Shown here piece by piece: positions 1 to 7,518 of a stretch of 64,000 bases of DNA (the stretch's first letter is position 1; each line of letters starts with the position of its first letter). This DNA comes from Pseudonocardia humida (GTDB lineage: Bacteria; Actinomycetota; Actinomycetes; Mycobacteriales; Pseudonocardiaceae): positions 62,001-126,000 of the forward strand of contig NZ_JAGSOV010000010.1 of NCBI RefSeq assembly GCF_023898865.1, written 5' to 3'. Under the pieces are notes generated by a model. It was given only the letters and a program-made list of their open reading frames with translations. It did not search any database and had not been told where the DNA came from. Position numbers and translations under genes: made by a program.

Positions 1-424
1 GGAGACGCTGTCGCTGGTGGCGTTCGTGTTCGTGCTGCGCAGGCTGCCCTCGCACTTCACCGAGCGGCGGGCCACCCTGCGCTCGCGGCTGCCCCGGCTC
101 GTCATCGCCGCCGTCGGCGGCCTCACCGTCGCGGGCATCGCCGTCGTGCTGTCCGCGGCGCGCGTCGGGCCGGCGGCGGTCAGCGCGGAGTTCGTCCGGT
201 TGGCCCCGGCCGAGGCCGGGGCGACCAACGTGGTCAGCGCCATCATCGTCGACTTCCGGGCCCTGGACACCGTCGGCGAGATCGGGGTGCTGTTCATCGC
301 CGCGGCCGGGGTGAGCAGCCTGGTCCTGGCCACCCGGTACGACACCCGGCGCAAGCGCCGCTCCGGCGGCGACGAGGTCCGCAGCGGCCAGAACGACCCG
401 GAGCACGAGCGGGAGGTGTTGTGA
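1..424 (+). CDS. mnhA: Mrp/Mnh Na+/H+ antiporter subunit A, C-terminal part (5' truncated by window)
   Basis: The reading frame is open from the first base, so this is only the last ~140 residues of a much larger subunit. Two hydrophobic segments are visible, one after RLPRLVIAAVGG and one near GEIGVLFIAAAG. The signature NVVSAIIVDFRALDT matches the MrpB-like domain at the end of MrpA proteins. MrpA is the largest integral membrane subunit of the multi-subunit Na+/H+ antiporter and resembles complex I NuoL. The tail is basic and charged. The stop overlaps the next start, and mnhB to mnhG follow in order, which fixes the identity. The start lies outside the window. Confidence 0.9.
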   Translation, partial: ETLSLVAFVFVLRRLPSHFTERRATLRSRLPRLVIAAVGGLTVAGIAVVLSAARVGPAAVSAEFVRLAPAEAGATNVVSAIIVDFRALDTVGEIGVLFIAAAGVSSLVLATRYDTRRKRRSGGDEVRSGQNDPEHEREVL

Positions 425-975
425 TGGCCGAGCCCGACCGGGCCGACCCCGACCCGGAGCAGGCCTGGGACGGGCCGCGCCAGCCGTGGCTGCTCAACGG
501 CGACTGCCGGGGCCCGCGGCACCGCTCGCTGCTGCTGGAGATCACCACGCGGGCCGTCTTCCCGACCGTGCTGGTGTTCTCGGTCTACCTGCTCCTGGTC
601 GGCCACTACGGCCCCGGCGGCGGGTTCTCCGCCGGGCTGGTCGCCGGGCTGGCGTTCGTGCTGCGCCACATCGCCGGCGGCGGCGGCGACCTGGGCTCCG
701 GCCGGGCGGTGCGCCCGCCCACGGTCATCGGCGCGGGCATGGCGGTGGGCGTGGTCAGCGCGCTGCTGCCGCTGGCGTTCGGCCTGCGGGTGCTGGAGTC
801 GGCCAAGCTCGGCGCGGCGCTGCCGGTGCTCGGCGCGGTCGAGGTGCAGACCAGCCTGTTCCTCGAGGTCGGGGTGTACCTGCTGATCGTCGGGGTGGTG
901 CTCGAACTGCTGCGCTCGCTGGGTTCGGGCATCGAGCGCGACCTCGAGGAGTCGGGGGAGCGGGCCAGGCAATGA
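424..975 (+). CDS. mnhB: Na+/H+ antiporter subunit B
   Basis: This 183-residue membrane protein has the MnhB hallmark run HYGPGGGFSAGLVAGLAF after a ~40-residue polar N-terminus, followed by further hydrophobic helices. It is one of the small subunits required for assembly of the Mrp antiporter in the cytoplasmic membrane. ATG at 424 was chosen because GGGAGG at 411-416 sits 7 nt upstream and the codon overlaps the mnhA stop. GTG at 421 would add one residue but is only 4 nt from the Shine-Dalgarno. The C-terminal tail is acidic. Confidence 0.95.
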   Translation: MAEPDRADPDPEQAWDGPRQPWLLNGDCRGPRHRSLLLEITTRAVFPTVLVFSVYLLLVGHYGPGGGFSAGLVAGLAFVLRHIAGGGGDLGSGRAVRPPTVIGAGMAVGVVSALLPLAFGLRVLESAKLGAALPVLGAVEVQTSLFLEVGVYLLIVGVVLELLRSLGSGIERDLEESGERARQ

Positions 976-1466
976 TCATCATCCCGACCATCAACCTGAC
1001 CATGGCCGCGACGATCGCCGTGCTCTACGCCGTGGGCTTCTACCTGCTGCTCTCGCGGTCGCTGATGCGCGTCCTCATCGGCGTGGTGGTGCTCGGCCAC
1101 GCCAGCAACCTGCTGCTGCAGCTGGCCGGGGGCCCGCCCGCGCGCCCGCCGATCATCGGCACCGACCCGGCGGCGATGGCCGACCCGCTGCCGCAGGCGC
1201 TCGCGCTGACCGCCATCGTGATCACCTTCGCGCTGACCACCTTCCTGCTCGCGCTGGGCTACCGCTCGTTCGTGCTGGTCGGCCACGACGAGGTGCAGGA
1301 CGACGTGGAGGACCGCCGCATCGGCGGGCAGAAGGCCGACCCGGTGGCCCTGGAGTCCGCCGACGACGACCCGCCCGACGACTCCGACGACCCCTCGTCC
1401 GACCGCATCGCGAGCACCGACGACGACGTCGAGGCCGCCGCCACCGGCGAGCGGGAGCGGCCGTGA
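972..1466 (+). CDS. mnhC: Na+/H+ antiporter subunit C
   Basis: A 164-residue NuoK-like subunit. Three transmembrane helices occupy about the first 110 residues and include GHASNLLLQLAGG and PLPQALALTAIVITFALTTF, the conserved region of MnhC/NuoK. The start ATG overlaps the mnhB stop (ATGA). The last ~55 residues form a very acidic tail rich in Asp and Glu (DDDPPDDSDDPSSD), longer than in typical MnhC and probably a disordered cytoplasmic extension. It works with subunits A and D in the membrane antiporter complex. Confidence 0.95.
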   Translation: MIIIPTINLTMAATIAVLYAVGFYLLLSRSLMRVLIGVVVLGHASNLLLQLAGGPPARPPIIGTDPAAMADPLPQALALTAIVITFALTTFLLALGYRSFVLVGHDEVQDDVEDRRIGGQKADPVALESADDDPPDDSDDPSSDRIASTDDDVEAAATGERERP

Positions 1467-3001
1467 GCGCGGGGATGAGCACCGTCATCACGCTGCCGGT
1501 GCTGCTGCCGATGCTCGGCGCCGCGGTCACCGTCGTCTTCGCGCGCTCGCCGGTGCTGCAGCGCGTCGTCGGCGTGGTGGTGCTGGCCGTGGTGGCCGCG
1601 CTGGCCGGGGTGCTGCTCGTGGTGGCCGATGGGTCCGGACCCGTGGTCGCCGAGCTCGGCGGCTGGGCGGCCCCGGTGGGCATCGCGCTGGTCGCCGACC
1701 GGCTCTCCGCGCTGCTGCTGCTGGTCTCGACGCTGGTCACGCTGGCCGTGCTGGTGTACGCGATCGACCAGCGCATCGCCGACTACGGCCGCGGCACCGC
1801 CAGCACCACGTTCCACCCGATGTACCTGATGCTCTCGGCCGGGGTGTCGCTGGCCTACCTCACCGGCGACCTGTTCACCCTGTTCGTGGCGTTCGAGGTC
1901 ATGCTGACCGCCTCCTACGTGCTGATCAGCCGGCGCACCACGGCCACCCGCGTCCGCGCCGGGATGACCTACGTGACGGTCAGCCTGATGTCCTCGCTGC
2001 TGTTCCTGACCGCCATCGCGATGGTCTACGCGGCCACCGGCACGGTGAACCTGGCCGACCTGGCCGGCCGGATGGACGCGCTGCCCGCCGAGCTGCGCAC
2101 CGTCCTGGGCCTGATGCTGCTGGTCGTCTTCGGGATCAAGGCGGCGATCGTGCCGCTGCATTTCTGGCTGCCCGACAGCTACCCCAACGCGCCCGGCCCG
2201 GTCGCCGCGCTGTTCGCCGGACTGCTCACCAAGGTCGGCTTCTACGCGATGCTGCGCACCCAGACGCTGCTGTTCAGCCGCGACGAGCCGTGGACGCTGA
2301 TGCTCGTGCTCGCGGTGGCCACCATGCTGATCGGGGCGCTGGGCGCGCTGGCCCAGAACGACCTCAACCGGTTGCTGTCGTTCCTGCTGGTCAGCCACAT
2401 CGGGTTCATGCTGTTCGGGCTGGCCGTGTTCGACGCCGAGTCGGTGGGGGGCGCCGCGCTCTACGCCGCCCACCACATCACGGTGCTGGCCACGCTGTTC
2501 CTGGTCAGCGGTCTGATCACGCGCCGGACCGGCACCGTGGCGCTCGACCAGATGGGCGGGCTCGTGGGCACCGCGCCCGGGCTGGCGGTGCTGTTCGTGA
2601 TCCCGGCGCTGACCCTGGCCGGCATCCCGCCCACCGCCGGGTTCGTGGCCAAGCTCGCCCTGCTGGAGGCCGGGGTCGGCGCCGGGTCCGGCCCGGTCGC
2701 GGTGGCCGGCGTGGTGATCGTGGCCAGCCTGCTCACCCTCGTCGCGCTCGTGCGGGTGTGGGTGCGGGTGTTCTGGGGCGAGCCGCGCCCCGCGCTGCCC
2801 GACGACGACCCCGACGACGAGGTCGTGGTCGGCACCGCGGCGACGGCGGCCCCGATGTACGCCGCCACCGCGGGTCTGGTGGCGGTGAGCCTGGCGATCT
2901 CGGTGTTCGCCGGACCGCTCACCGCGATGACCGACCGGGCGGGCGTCGACCTGCTCGACCGCGGGCCGTACCGCGTCGCCGTGCTGGGGGACGCGCCGTG
3001 A
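1463..3001 (+). CDS. mnhD: Na+/H+ antiporter subunit D
   Basis: A 512-residue polytopic protein of the NuoL/M/N-like proton-translocating family. Diagnostic stretches are LTGDLFTLFVAFEVMLTASYVL, the lysine-bearing helix FGIKAAIVPLHFWLPDSYP, and TKVGFYAMLR, which matches the conserved Lys and Pro features of ion-pumping subunits. The GTG start overlaps the mnhC stop. A charged loop DDDPDDEVV lies before the last helix. With subunit A it probably forms the ion pathway of the antiporter. Confidence 0.95.
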   Translation: MSAGMSTVITLPVLLPMLGAAVTVVFARSPVLQRVVGVVVLAVVAALAGVLLVVADGSGPVVAELGGWAAPVGIALVADRLSALLLLVSTLVTLAVLVYAIDQRIADYGRGTASTTFHPMYLMLSAGVSLAYLTGDLFTLFVAFEVMLTASYVLISRRTTATRVRAGMTYVTVSLMSSLLFLTAIAMVYAATGTVNLADLAGRMDALPAELRTVLGLMLLVVFGIKAAIVPLHFWLPDSYPNAPGPVAALFAGLLTKVGFYAMLRTQTLLFSRDEPWTLMLVLAVATMLIGALGALAQNDLNRLLSFLLVSHIGFMLFGLAVFDAESVGGAALYAAHHITVLATLFLVSGLITRRTGTVALDQMGGLVGTAPGLAVLFVIPALTLAGIPPTAGFVAKLALLEAGVGAGSGPVAVAGVVIVASLLTLVALVRVWVRVFWGEPRPALPDDDPDDEVVVGTAATAAPMYAATAGLVAVSLAISVFAGPLTAMTDRAGVDLLDRGPYRVAVLGDAP

Positions 3002-3576
3002 GCGACAGCCCGAACGGCCGCCCGAACGGTCGCCCCGCGCGCGCAGGCTGGCGCGACCGGCTGCCCCGGATCGGCTGGTTGACGCTGGTGTGGGTGCTGC
3101 TGTGGGGCACCTTCACGGTGCAGACGGTCGTCGGCGGGGTGCTCGTGGCGCTGGTCGTGACCCTGCTGTTCCCGATGCCCCCGGCCACCGACCCGATCCC
3201 GGTGCGCCCGCTGCGCGTGCTCGGCCTCGTCGTCTTCCTGGCCTACGACCTCGTGGCATCGACACTCGGGGTCAGCTGGCAGATCCTGCGCTACGGCCCG
3301 CGGGCGCGCGGGACGATCCTGGAGGTGCCGTTGTACAGCTCGTCGGACCGGGTGGCGACGGTGCTGGCCAGCGCGGTGACGCTGTCGCCCGGCACCGCGG
3401 TCCTGCACTTCGCCCCCGACCAGGGCGTCTGGTACGCCTACTCGCTCGGTCCGCGCGACGAGGCCGGCGTCGAGCGGGCCCGGCGCCAGGCGCTCGACAT
3501 GCAGCGGCGGGTGCTGGCGGCGTTCGGCACGCCCGAGGAGCAGGCCCGCGCCGCGGCCGGGGAGGGGGAGCGGTGA
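2998..3576 (+). CDS. mnhE: Na+/H+ antiporter subunit E
   Basis: This 192-residue protein has two N-terminal membrane helices (around WLTLVWVLLWGTF and VVGGVLVALVVTLLF) followed by the cytoplasmic MnhE domain. That domain contains YDLVASTLGVSWQIL, ILEVPL and ASAVTLSPGTAVLHF, where the T-L-(S/T)-PGT segment is characteristic. The GTG start overlaps the mnhD stop. It is an accessory subunit needed for Mrp complex stability. Confidence 0.93.
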   Translation: MSDSPNGRPNGRPARAGWRDRLPRIGWLTLVWVLLWGTFTVQTVVGGVLVALVVTLLFPMPPATDPIPVRPLRVLGLVVFLAYDLVASTLGVSWQILRYGPRARGTILEVPLYSSSDRVATVLASAVTLSPGTAVLHFAPDQGVWYAYSLGPRDEAGVERARRQALDMQRRVLAAFGTPEEQARAAAGEGER

Positions 3577-3839
3577 ACGCCGTCTACGTCGTCGTGCTCG
3601 GGGTGCTCGCGGCGGCCGGGGCGCTGACCCTGGTCCGACTGCTGCGCGGGCCCGACGCCCTCGACCGGATCGTCGCGCTCGACGTGTTCATCGTGCTGAT
3701 CGTGGCCGCGGCCGCGGTCTACACCGCCTTCTACCGCGACGGGTCGAACATCCCGCTGCTGGCGGCGGTCGCGCTGATCGGGTTCGTCGGCTCGATCACC
3801 GCGGCCCGGCTGATCGAGCGGCGGGAGTGGCACCGGTGA
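3573..3839 (+). CDS. mnhF: Na+/H+ antiporter subunit F
   Basis: A small 88-residue subunit with three transmembrane helices. The family motif LLRGPDALDRIVALDVF (R-GP-x-x-x-DR) lies after the first helix. The GTG start overlaps the mnhE stop by 4 nt, consistent with translational coupling throughout this operon. MnhF is an integral part of the Mrp antiporter and has been linked to cholate and Na+ efflux in some bacteria. Confidence 0.93.
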   Translation: MNAVYVVVLGVLAAAGALTLVRLLRGPDALDRIVALDVFIVLIVAAAAVYTAFYRDGSNIPLLAAVALIGFVGSITAARLIERREWHR

Positions 3840-4192
3840 CCGGGGTGGCCGACATCGTCTCGGCCTGCCTGCTGCTGCTCGGGGCCCTGTCGTGCCTGCT
3901 CGGGGCGATCGGCCTGGTGCGGCTGCCCAGCATGCTCTCCCGGCTGCAGGCCGCCACCAAGCCGCAGACCCTCGGGCTGTTCCTGATACTGGCCGGCACG
4001 GCGATGCGGGTGCCCACCGACAGCGCGGTGACCCTGCTGCTGGTGGCGCTGTTCCAGGTGATCACCGCGCCGGTGATCTCGCAGCTGGTGGGGCGCTCGG
4101 CCTACCGCAGCGGAGCCGTGCGCCCCGAGGTGCTGGTCGTCGACGAGCTGGCCGAGCGGGGTCGCCGCGCCCCGGAGCCGCCGCCCCAATAG
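3836..4192 (+). CDS. mnhG: Na+/H+ antiporter subunit G
   Basis: A 118-residue protein with three hydrophobic helices and the MnhG/PhaG motif GAIGLVRLPSMLSRLQAATKPQT (L-R-x-P-D/S-x-x-x-R-x-x-A-x-T/K). GTG at 3836 was preferred over GTG at 3827 because it gives the same 4-nt overlap with the preceding stop as elsewhere in the operon. It is the last gene of the mnhA-G operon. Its stop codon region (TAGGCT at 4190) doubles as the -10 of the next gene. Confidence 0.93.
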   Translation: MTGVADIVSACLLLLGALSCLLGAIGLVRLPSMLSRLQAATKPQTLGLFLILAGTAMRVPTDSAVTLLLVALFQVITAPVISQLVGRSAYRSGAVRPEVLVVDELAERGRRAPEPPPQ

Positions 4193-4203
4193 GCTGCCCT
4201 GCC

Positions 4204-4728
4204 GTGCCCGTCTACGCGCTCGGCGACGACGAACCCGACATCCACCCCGACGCCTACGTCCACCCGGACGCCGTGGTGATCGGCAACGTGCGGATCGGGG
4301 CCGAGTCGTCGGTGTGGCCGACCGCCGTCCTGCGCGGTGACGAGGGCCGCATCGAGGTCGGCGAGCGGACCAGCATCCAGGACGGCACGATCGTGCACTG
4401 CACCCGGCGCGAGCCGACGATCATCGGATCGCGGGTGACCGTCGGGCACAACGTGCACATCGAGGGCGCCACCATCGGCGACGACGCGCTGATCTCGTCC
4501 GGGTCGGTGGTGCTCAACGGGGCCAGCGTCGGCGCGGGCGCGGTGGTCGCGGCCGGCGCGGTGGTCGCGCCCGGCTTCGAGCTGCCCGCCCGCCGGATGG
4601 CGCTGGGCGTGCCGGCGCGGGTCCGCGAGGGCCACGAGGTCGCCGAGGGCCGCAGCGCCGGGGCCGTGGCGTCCTACGTCGCCCGCGGCAAGCGGTTCCG
4701 CGCCGAGCTGCGCCGGCTGCCCGACTGA
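4204..4728 (+). CDS. Gamma-class carbonic anhydrase-like hexapeptide-repeat protein
   Basis: This 174-residue protein is built of left-handed beta-helix hexapeptide repeats ([30 protein letters not shown]). Histidines in the IVHCT and [11 protein letters not shown] segments sit where gamma carbonic anhydrases and PaaY/YrdA-type proteins bind metal. An activity (CO2 hydration or acyl transfer) cannot be assigned from sequence alone. GTG at 4204 follows TAGGCT (4190-4195) by 8 nt, which suggests a leaderless transcript separate from the antiporter operon. The C-terminal helix ([15 protein letters not shown]) is typical of the family. Confidence 0.85.
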   Translation: MPVYALGDDEPDIHPDAYVHPDAVVIGNVRIGAESSVWPTAVLRGDEGRIEVGERTSIQDGTIVHCTRREPTIIGSRVTVGHNVHIEGATIGDDALISSGSVVLNGASVGAGAVVAAGAVVAPGFELPARRMALGVPARVREGHEVAEGRSAGAVASYVARGKRFRAELRRLPD

Positions 4729-4772
4729 CCGTTCCGCTCCCTGCTCCAGACCGAACGACCCGAGGAGATCCC

Positions 4773-5450
4773 ATGGCCCGTCCGTTGCACGAGGTGGTCG
4801 AGGCGGGGTGGGCCCAGGCGCTGGAACCGGTCGCCCCGGTCATCGCCGAGATGGGCGAGTTCCTGCGCGCCGAGATCGCCGCCGGCCGCCGCTACCTGCC
4901 GGCGGGCAAGAACGTGCTGCGCGCCTTCACGCAGCCCTTCGACCAGGTCCGGGTGCTGATCGTCGGTCAGGACCCGTACCCCACCCCGGGCCACGCCATC
5001 GGGCTGTCGTTCGCGGTGTCGCCCGAGACCCGCCCGGTGCCCCGCTCGCTGGCCAACATCTTCCGCGAGTACTGCGACGACCTCGGCCACCCCATGCCCT
5101 CCAACGGCGACCTGACGCCGTGGACCGAGCAGGGGGTGCTGCTGCTCAACAGGGTGCTCAGCGTCGAGCCCGGCAAGTCGGGCTCGCACCGCAACAAGGG
5201 CTGGGAGGCGGTCACCGAGCAGGCGATCAAGGCGCTGGTCGCGCGCGACGCCGAACCGCTGGTGGCGATCCTGTGGGGCCGCGACGCGGCCAACCTCACC
5301 CCGTGGCTGACCGACGTGCCGATCGTGGCCTCGGCGCACCCGAGCCCGATGTCGGCCGACCGCGGGTTCTTCGGCTCGCGCCCGTTCAGCCGGGTCAACG
5401 CGATGCTGGAGGAGATCGGCGGCGACCCCGTCGACTGGAAGCTCCCCTGA
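4773..5450 (+). CDS. ung: Uracil-DNA glycosylase (family 1)
   Basis: This 225-residue enzyme excises uracil from DNA in base-excision repair. Motif [16 protein letters not shown] carries the catalytic Asp and the uracil-contacting residues. [18 protein letters not shown] carries the catalytic His and the minor-groove loop. The length equals typical Ung. The ATG has AGGAGA upstream at 4760-4765. It is transcribed toward rpmB, with a shared hairpin terminator between them. Confidence 0.97.
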   Translation: MARPLHEVVEAGWAQALEPVAPVIAEMGEFLRAEIAAGRRYLPAGKNVLRAFTQPFDQVRVLIVGQDPYPTPGHAIGLSFAVSPETRPVPRSLANIFREYCDDLGHPMPSNGDLTPWTEQGVLLLNRVLSVEPGKSGSHRNKGWEAVTEQAIKALVARDAEPLVAILWGRDAANLTPWLTDVPIVASAHPSPMSADRGFFGSRPFSRVNAMLEEIGGDPVDWKLP

Positions 5451-5462
5451 CGGGGGTGGACG

Positions 5463-5503
5463 CCGAAGAGCCCGGGGCGGCGAGGCCGGCCCGGGCTCTT
5501 CGG
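5463..5503. terminator. Bidirectional hairpin terminator between ung and rpmB
   Basis: A 14-bp perfect inverted repeat (CCGAAGAGCCCGGG at 5463-5476, its complement at 5490-5503) encloses a 13-nt loop. It lies exactly between two convergent stop codons, so it can serve both strands. Confidence 0.8.
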
Positions 5504-5512
5504 GGTCTGCGG

Positions 5513-5704
5513 TCAGGCGCGGGCGACCTTGCCCGCCTTGAGGCAGGAGGTGCACACGTTCATGCGGCGGCGGTTGCCCCCACCAGCCGCGGCGCGCACG
5601 GTCTGGATGTTGGGGTTCCACCGGCGGTGGGTACGGCGGTGCGAGTGCGAGACGGACATGCCGAAGCCCGGACCCTTGCCGCAGACGTCGCAAACGGCAG
5701 CCAC
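5513..5704 (-). CDS. rpmB: 50S ribosomal protein L28 (zinc-binding, C+ form)
   Basis: This 63-residue ribosomal protein begins [15 protein letters not shown] and contains [16 protein letters not shown]. The two CxxC pairs mark the zinc-ribbon C+ version. GTG at 5704 was chosen over GTG at 5713: it gives the canonical L28 N-terminus, with GAGGAG 8 nt upstream, while the longer form would leave no spacing. It is divergent from the DAK-domain gene. In actinobacteria C- paralogues often replace C+ L28 under zinc limitation. Confidence 0.96.
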   Translation of the reverse strand: MAAVCDVCGKGPGFGMSVSHSHRRTHRRWNPNIQTVRAAAGGGNRRRMNVCTSCLKAGKVARA

Positions 5705-5840
5705 GTCGGACACTCCTCGGGATAGACGATCTAGAATGCCGGGCCGCCCCGGTCGCGATGCCAGGGAACCCGTGTCGACTGGTCAGAGTACCCGCGCCGC
5801 CGTGGGGCCCGCACACCGCCCGGTCGCTACCCTCGCCGAC

Positions 5841-7502
5841 GTGCCCCCGACCCTGGATTCCGCGCTGCTCACCGGCTGGGTGCGGGCCGCCACCCAGGCC
5901 CTGGAGCGGCACCGGGCCGAGATCGACCGGATCAACGTCTTCCCGGTCCCCGACGGCGACACCGGGACGAACCTGCTGCTCACCATGCGCTCGGCGGCCG
6001 ATGCCGTGCCCCCCGCGGCGGCCGCCCGGCCGCCCTCCGGCGACCCCGAGCGCACCAGCACGGTGGCCGACGCGCTGGCCGCCGGCGCGCTGCGGGGGGC
6101 ACGGGGGAACTCCGGGATCATCCTGTCCCAGGTGCTGCGCGGGGTCGCCGAGGCGGTCGCCGCCGTCGGCGGGCAGGCGGGTGGGGGCGGGGTGCTGGCC
6201 GACGCCCTCTGCCGGGCGCACCTGCTGGCCACGGCCGCGGTCACCCGGCCCCGGCCGGGCACGGTGCTGTCGGTGCTGGCCGCCGCGGCCCGGGCCGCGG
6301 TGACGGCCGGGGCGAGCCGGCTCGACGCGGTCGCCGAGGCGGCCGCCGGGGCCGCGGCCGGGGCGCTGCGCGCCACCACCCGCCAGCTGCCCGAGCTGGC
6401 CAGGGCCGGGGTCGTCGACGCCGGCGGGCTGGGCCTCTACGTGGTGCTCGACGCGCTGGCGGCGCTGCTGGGCGGGCGGCCGGGGACCGTCGAGCTGCCG
6501 GCCGCAGCGGGCGGGGCGGGCGGGGGCGGGGCGACCTGCCGCGTTCCGGCCCAGGCGACCCCGCGCGAGGCCGACGAGTACGAGGTCATGTTCCTGCTCG
6601 ACGGCACCGACCAGGCCCGCGTCGACGACCTGCGCGCCGCGCTCGACGGCATCGGCGACTCGGTCGCCGTCGTCGGCGACGGGGTGCCGGGGGGCACCTG
6701 GAACGTGCACGTCCACTGCGCCGACGTCGGGGCCGCGATCGAGGCGGGGGTGGCGGCCGGGCGCCCGCACCGGATCAGCGTGGTGCGCTTCGCCGACCCG
6801 CCCGCGGCGCCCGCTGCGCGGCCGGCGGGGGCGTTCGAGCGGGAGCGGGCGGTGGTCCTGGTCGTCGGGGCGCCGGAGGTGGCCGAGCTGGCCCGCTCGG
6901 CGGGGGCGCACGTCGTCGAGCGCGAGCACGACGGGCCGGTCGAGGTCGAGGTGCTGCGCGCCGCGCTGGCCGGCACCCGGGCCCGCCACGTCGTGCTGCT
7001 GCCCGACGACGCCGATCTCACCGAGCCCGCCGAGCGGGCCGCCTCGCTGGCCCGCAAGGAGGGCCAGGAGGTGCTGGTGGTCCCCACGGCCTCGGTGCTG
7101 CAGGGGCTGGCCGCGCTGGCGGTTCACGATCCCGACCGCCGGGCGGGCGAGGACGTCGTGGCGATGGCGGAGGCGGCCGCTGGCACCCGCACCGCGGGCC
7201 TGCTGGTCGCCGAGTCCGAGGCGCTCACCTGGGTGGGGCGCTGCGAGCCCGGCGACGTGCTCGGCATCTCCGACGGCGAGGTGGTGCTGATCGCGCCCGA
7301 CCTCGCTGTCGGTGCCCTGTGGTTGGCTCACCGCATGCTCACCGCGGGTGGCGAGATCGTGACCGCGCTGCTCGGCGCCGACGTGGACGACGCCCTGGGC
7401 GAGGGGCTGGCGGCCGACCTGCGCCGCACCCACCCCGAGGTCGACGTCGTGGTACACCGGGGCGGTCAGCGCGACTACCCGCTGGTGCTCGGAGTGGAAT
7501 GA
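5841..7502 (+). CDS. DAK-domain protein, FakA/YloV-like (putative fatty acid kinase ATP-binding subunit)
   Basis: A 553-residue two-part protein. The N-terminal DhaL domain (~1-195) has the ATP/Mg motif NVFPVPDGDTGTNL, then ARGNSGIILSQ and VDAGGLGLYV. The C-terminal part resembles the DegV-like/EDD-linked region of FakA proteins (EVMFLLDG, GDGVPGGTWNVHVH, AVGALWLAHRML). FakA phosphorylates a fatty acid presented by a FakB (DegV) partner, but no fakB is in this window. GTG at 5841 follows TACCCT (5828-5833) by 7 nt, a leaderless arrangement. The rpmB-yloV-recG order is conserved in Gram-positive bacteria. Confidence 0.88.
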   Translation: MPPTLDSALLTGWVRAATQALERHRAEIDRINVFPVPDGDTGTNLLLTMRSAADAVPPAAAARPPSGDPERTSTVADALAAGALRGARGNSGIILSQVLRGVAEAVAAVGGQAGGGGVLADALCRAHLLATAAVTRPRPGTVLSVLAAAARAAVTAGASRLDAVAEAAAGAAAGALRATTRQLPELARAGVVDAGGLGLYVVLDALAALLGGRPGTVELPAAAGGAGGGGATCRVPAQATPREADEYEVMFLLDGTDQARVDDLRAALDGIGDSVAVVGDGVPGGTWNVHVHCADVGAAIEAGVAAGRPHRISVVRFADPPAAPAARPAGAFERERAVVLVVGAPEVAELARSAGAHVVEREHDGPVEVEVLRAALAGTRARHVVLLPDDADLTEPAERAASLARKEGQEVLVVPTASVLQGLAALAVHDPDRRAGEDVVAMAEAAAGTRTAGLLVAESEALTWVGRCEPGDVLGISDGEVVLIAPDLAVGALWLAHRMLTAGGEIVTALLGADVDDALGEGLAADLRRTHPEVDVVVHRGGQRDYPLVLGVE

Positions 7503-7518
7503 GGATGGCAGTCCGGCG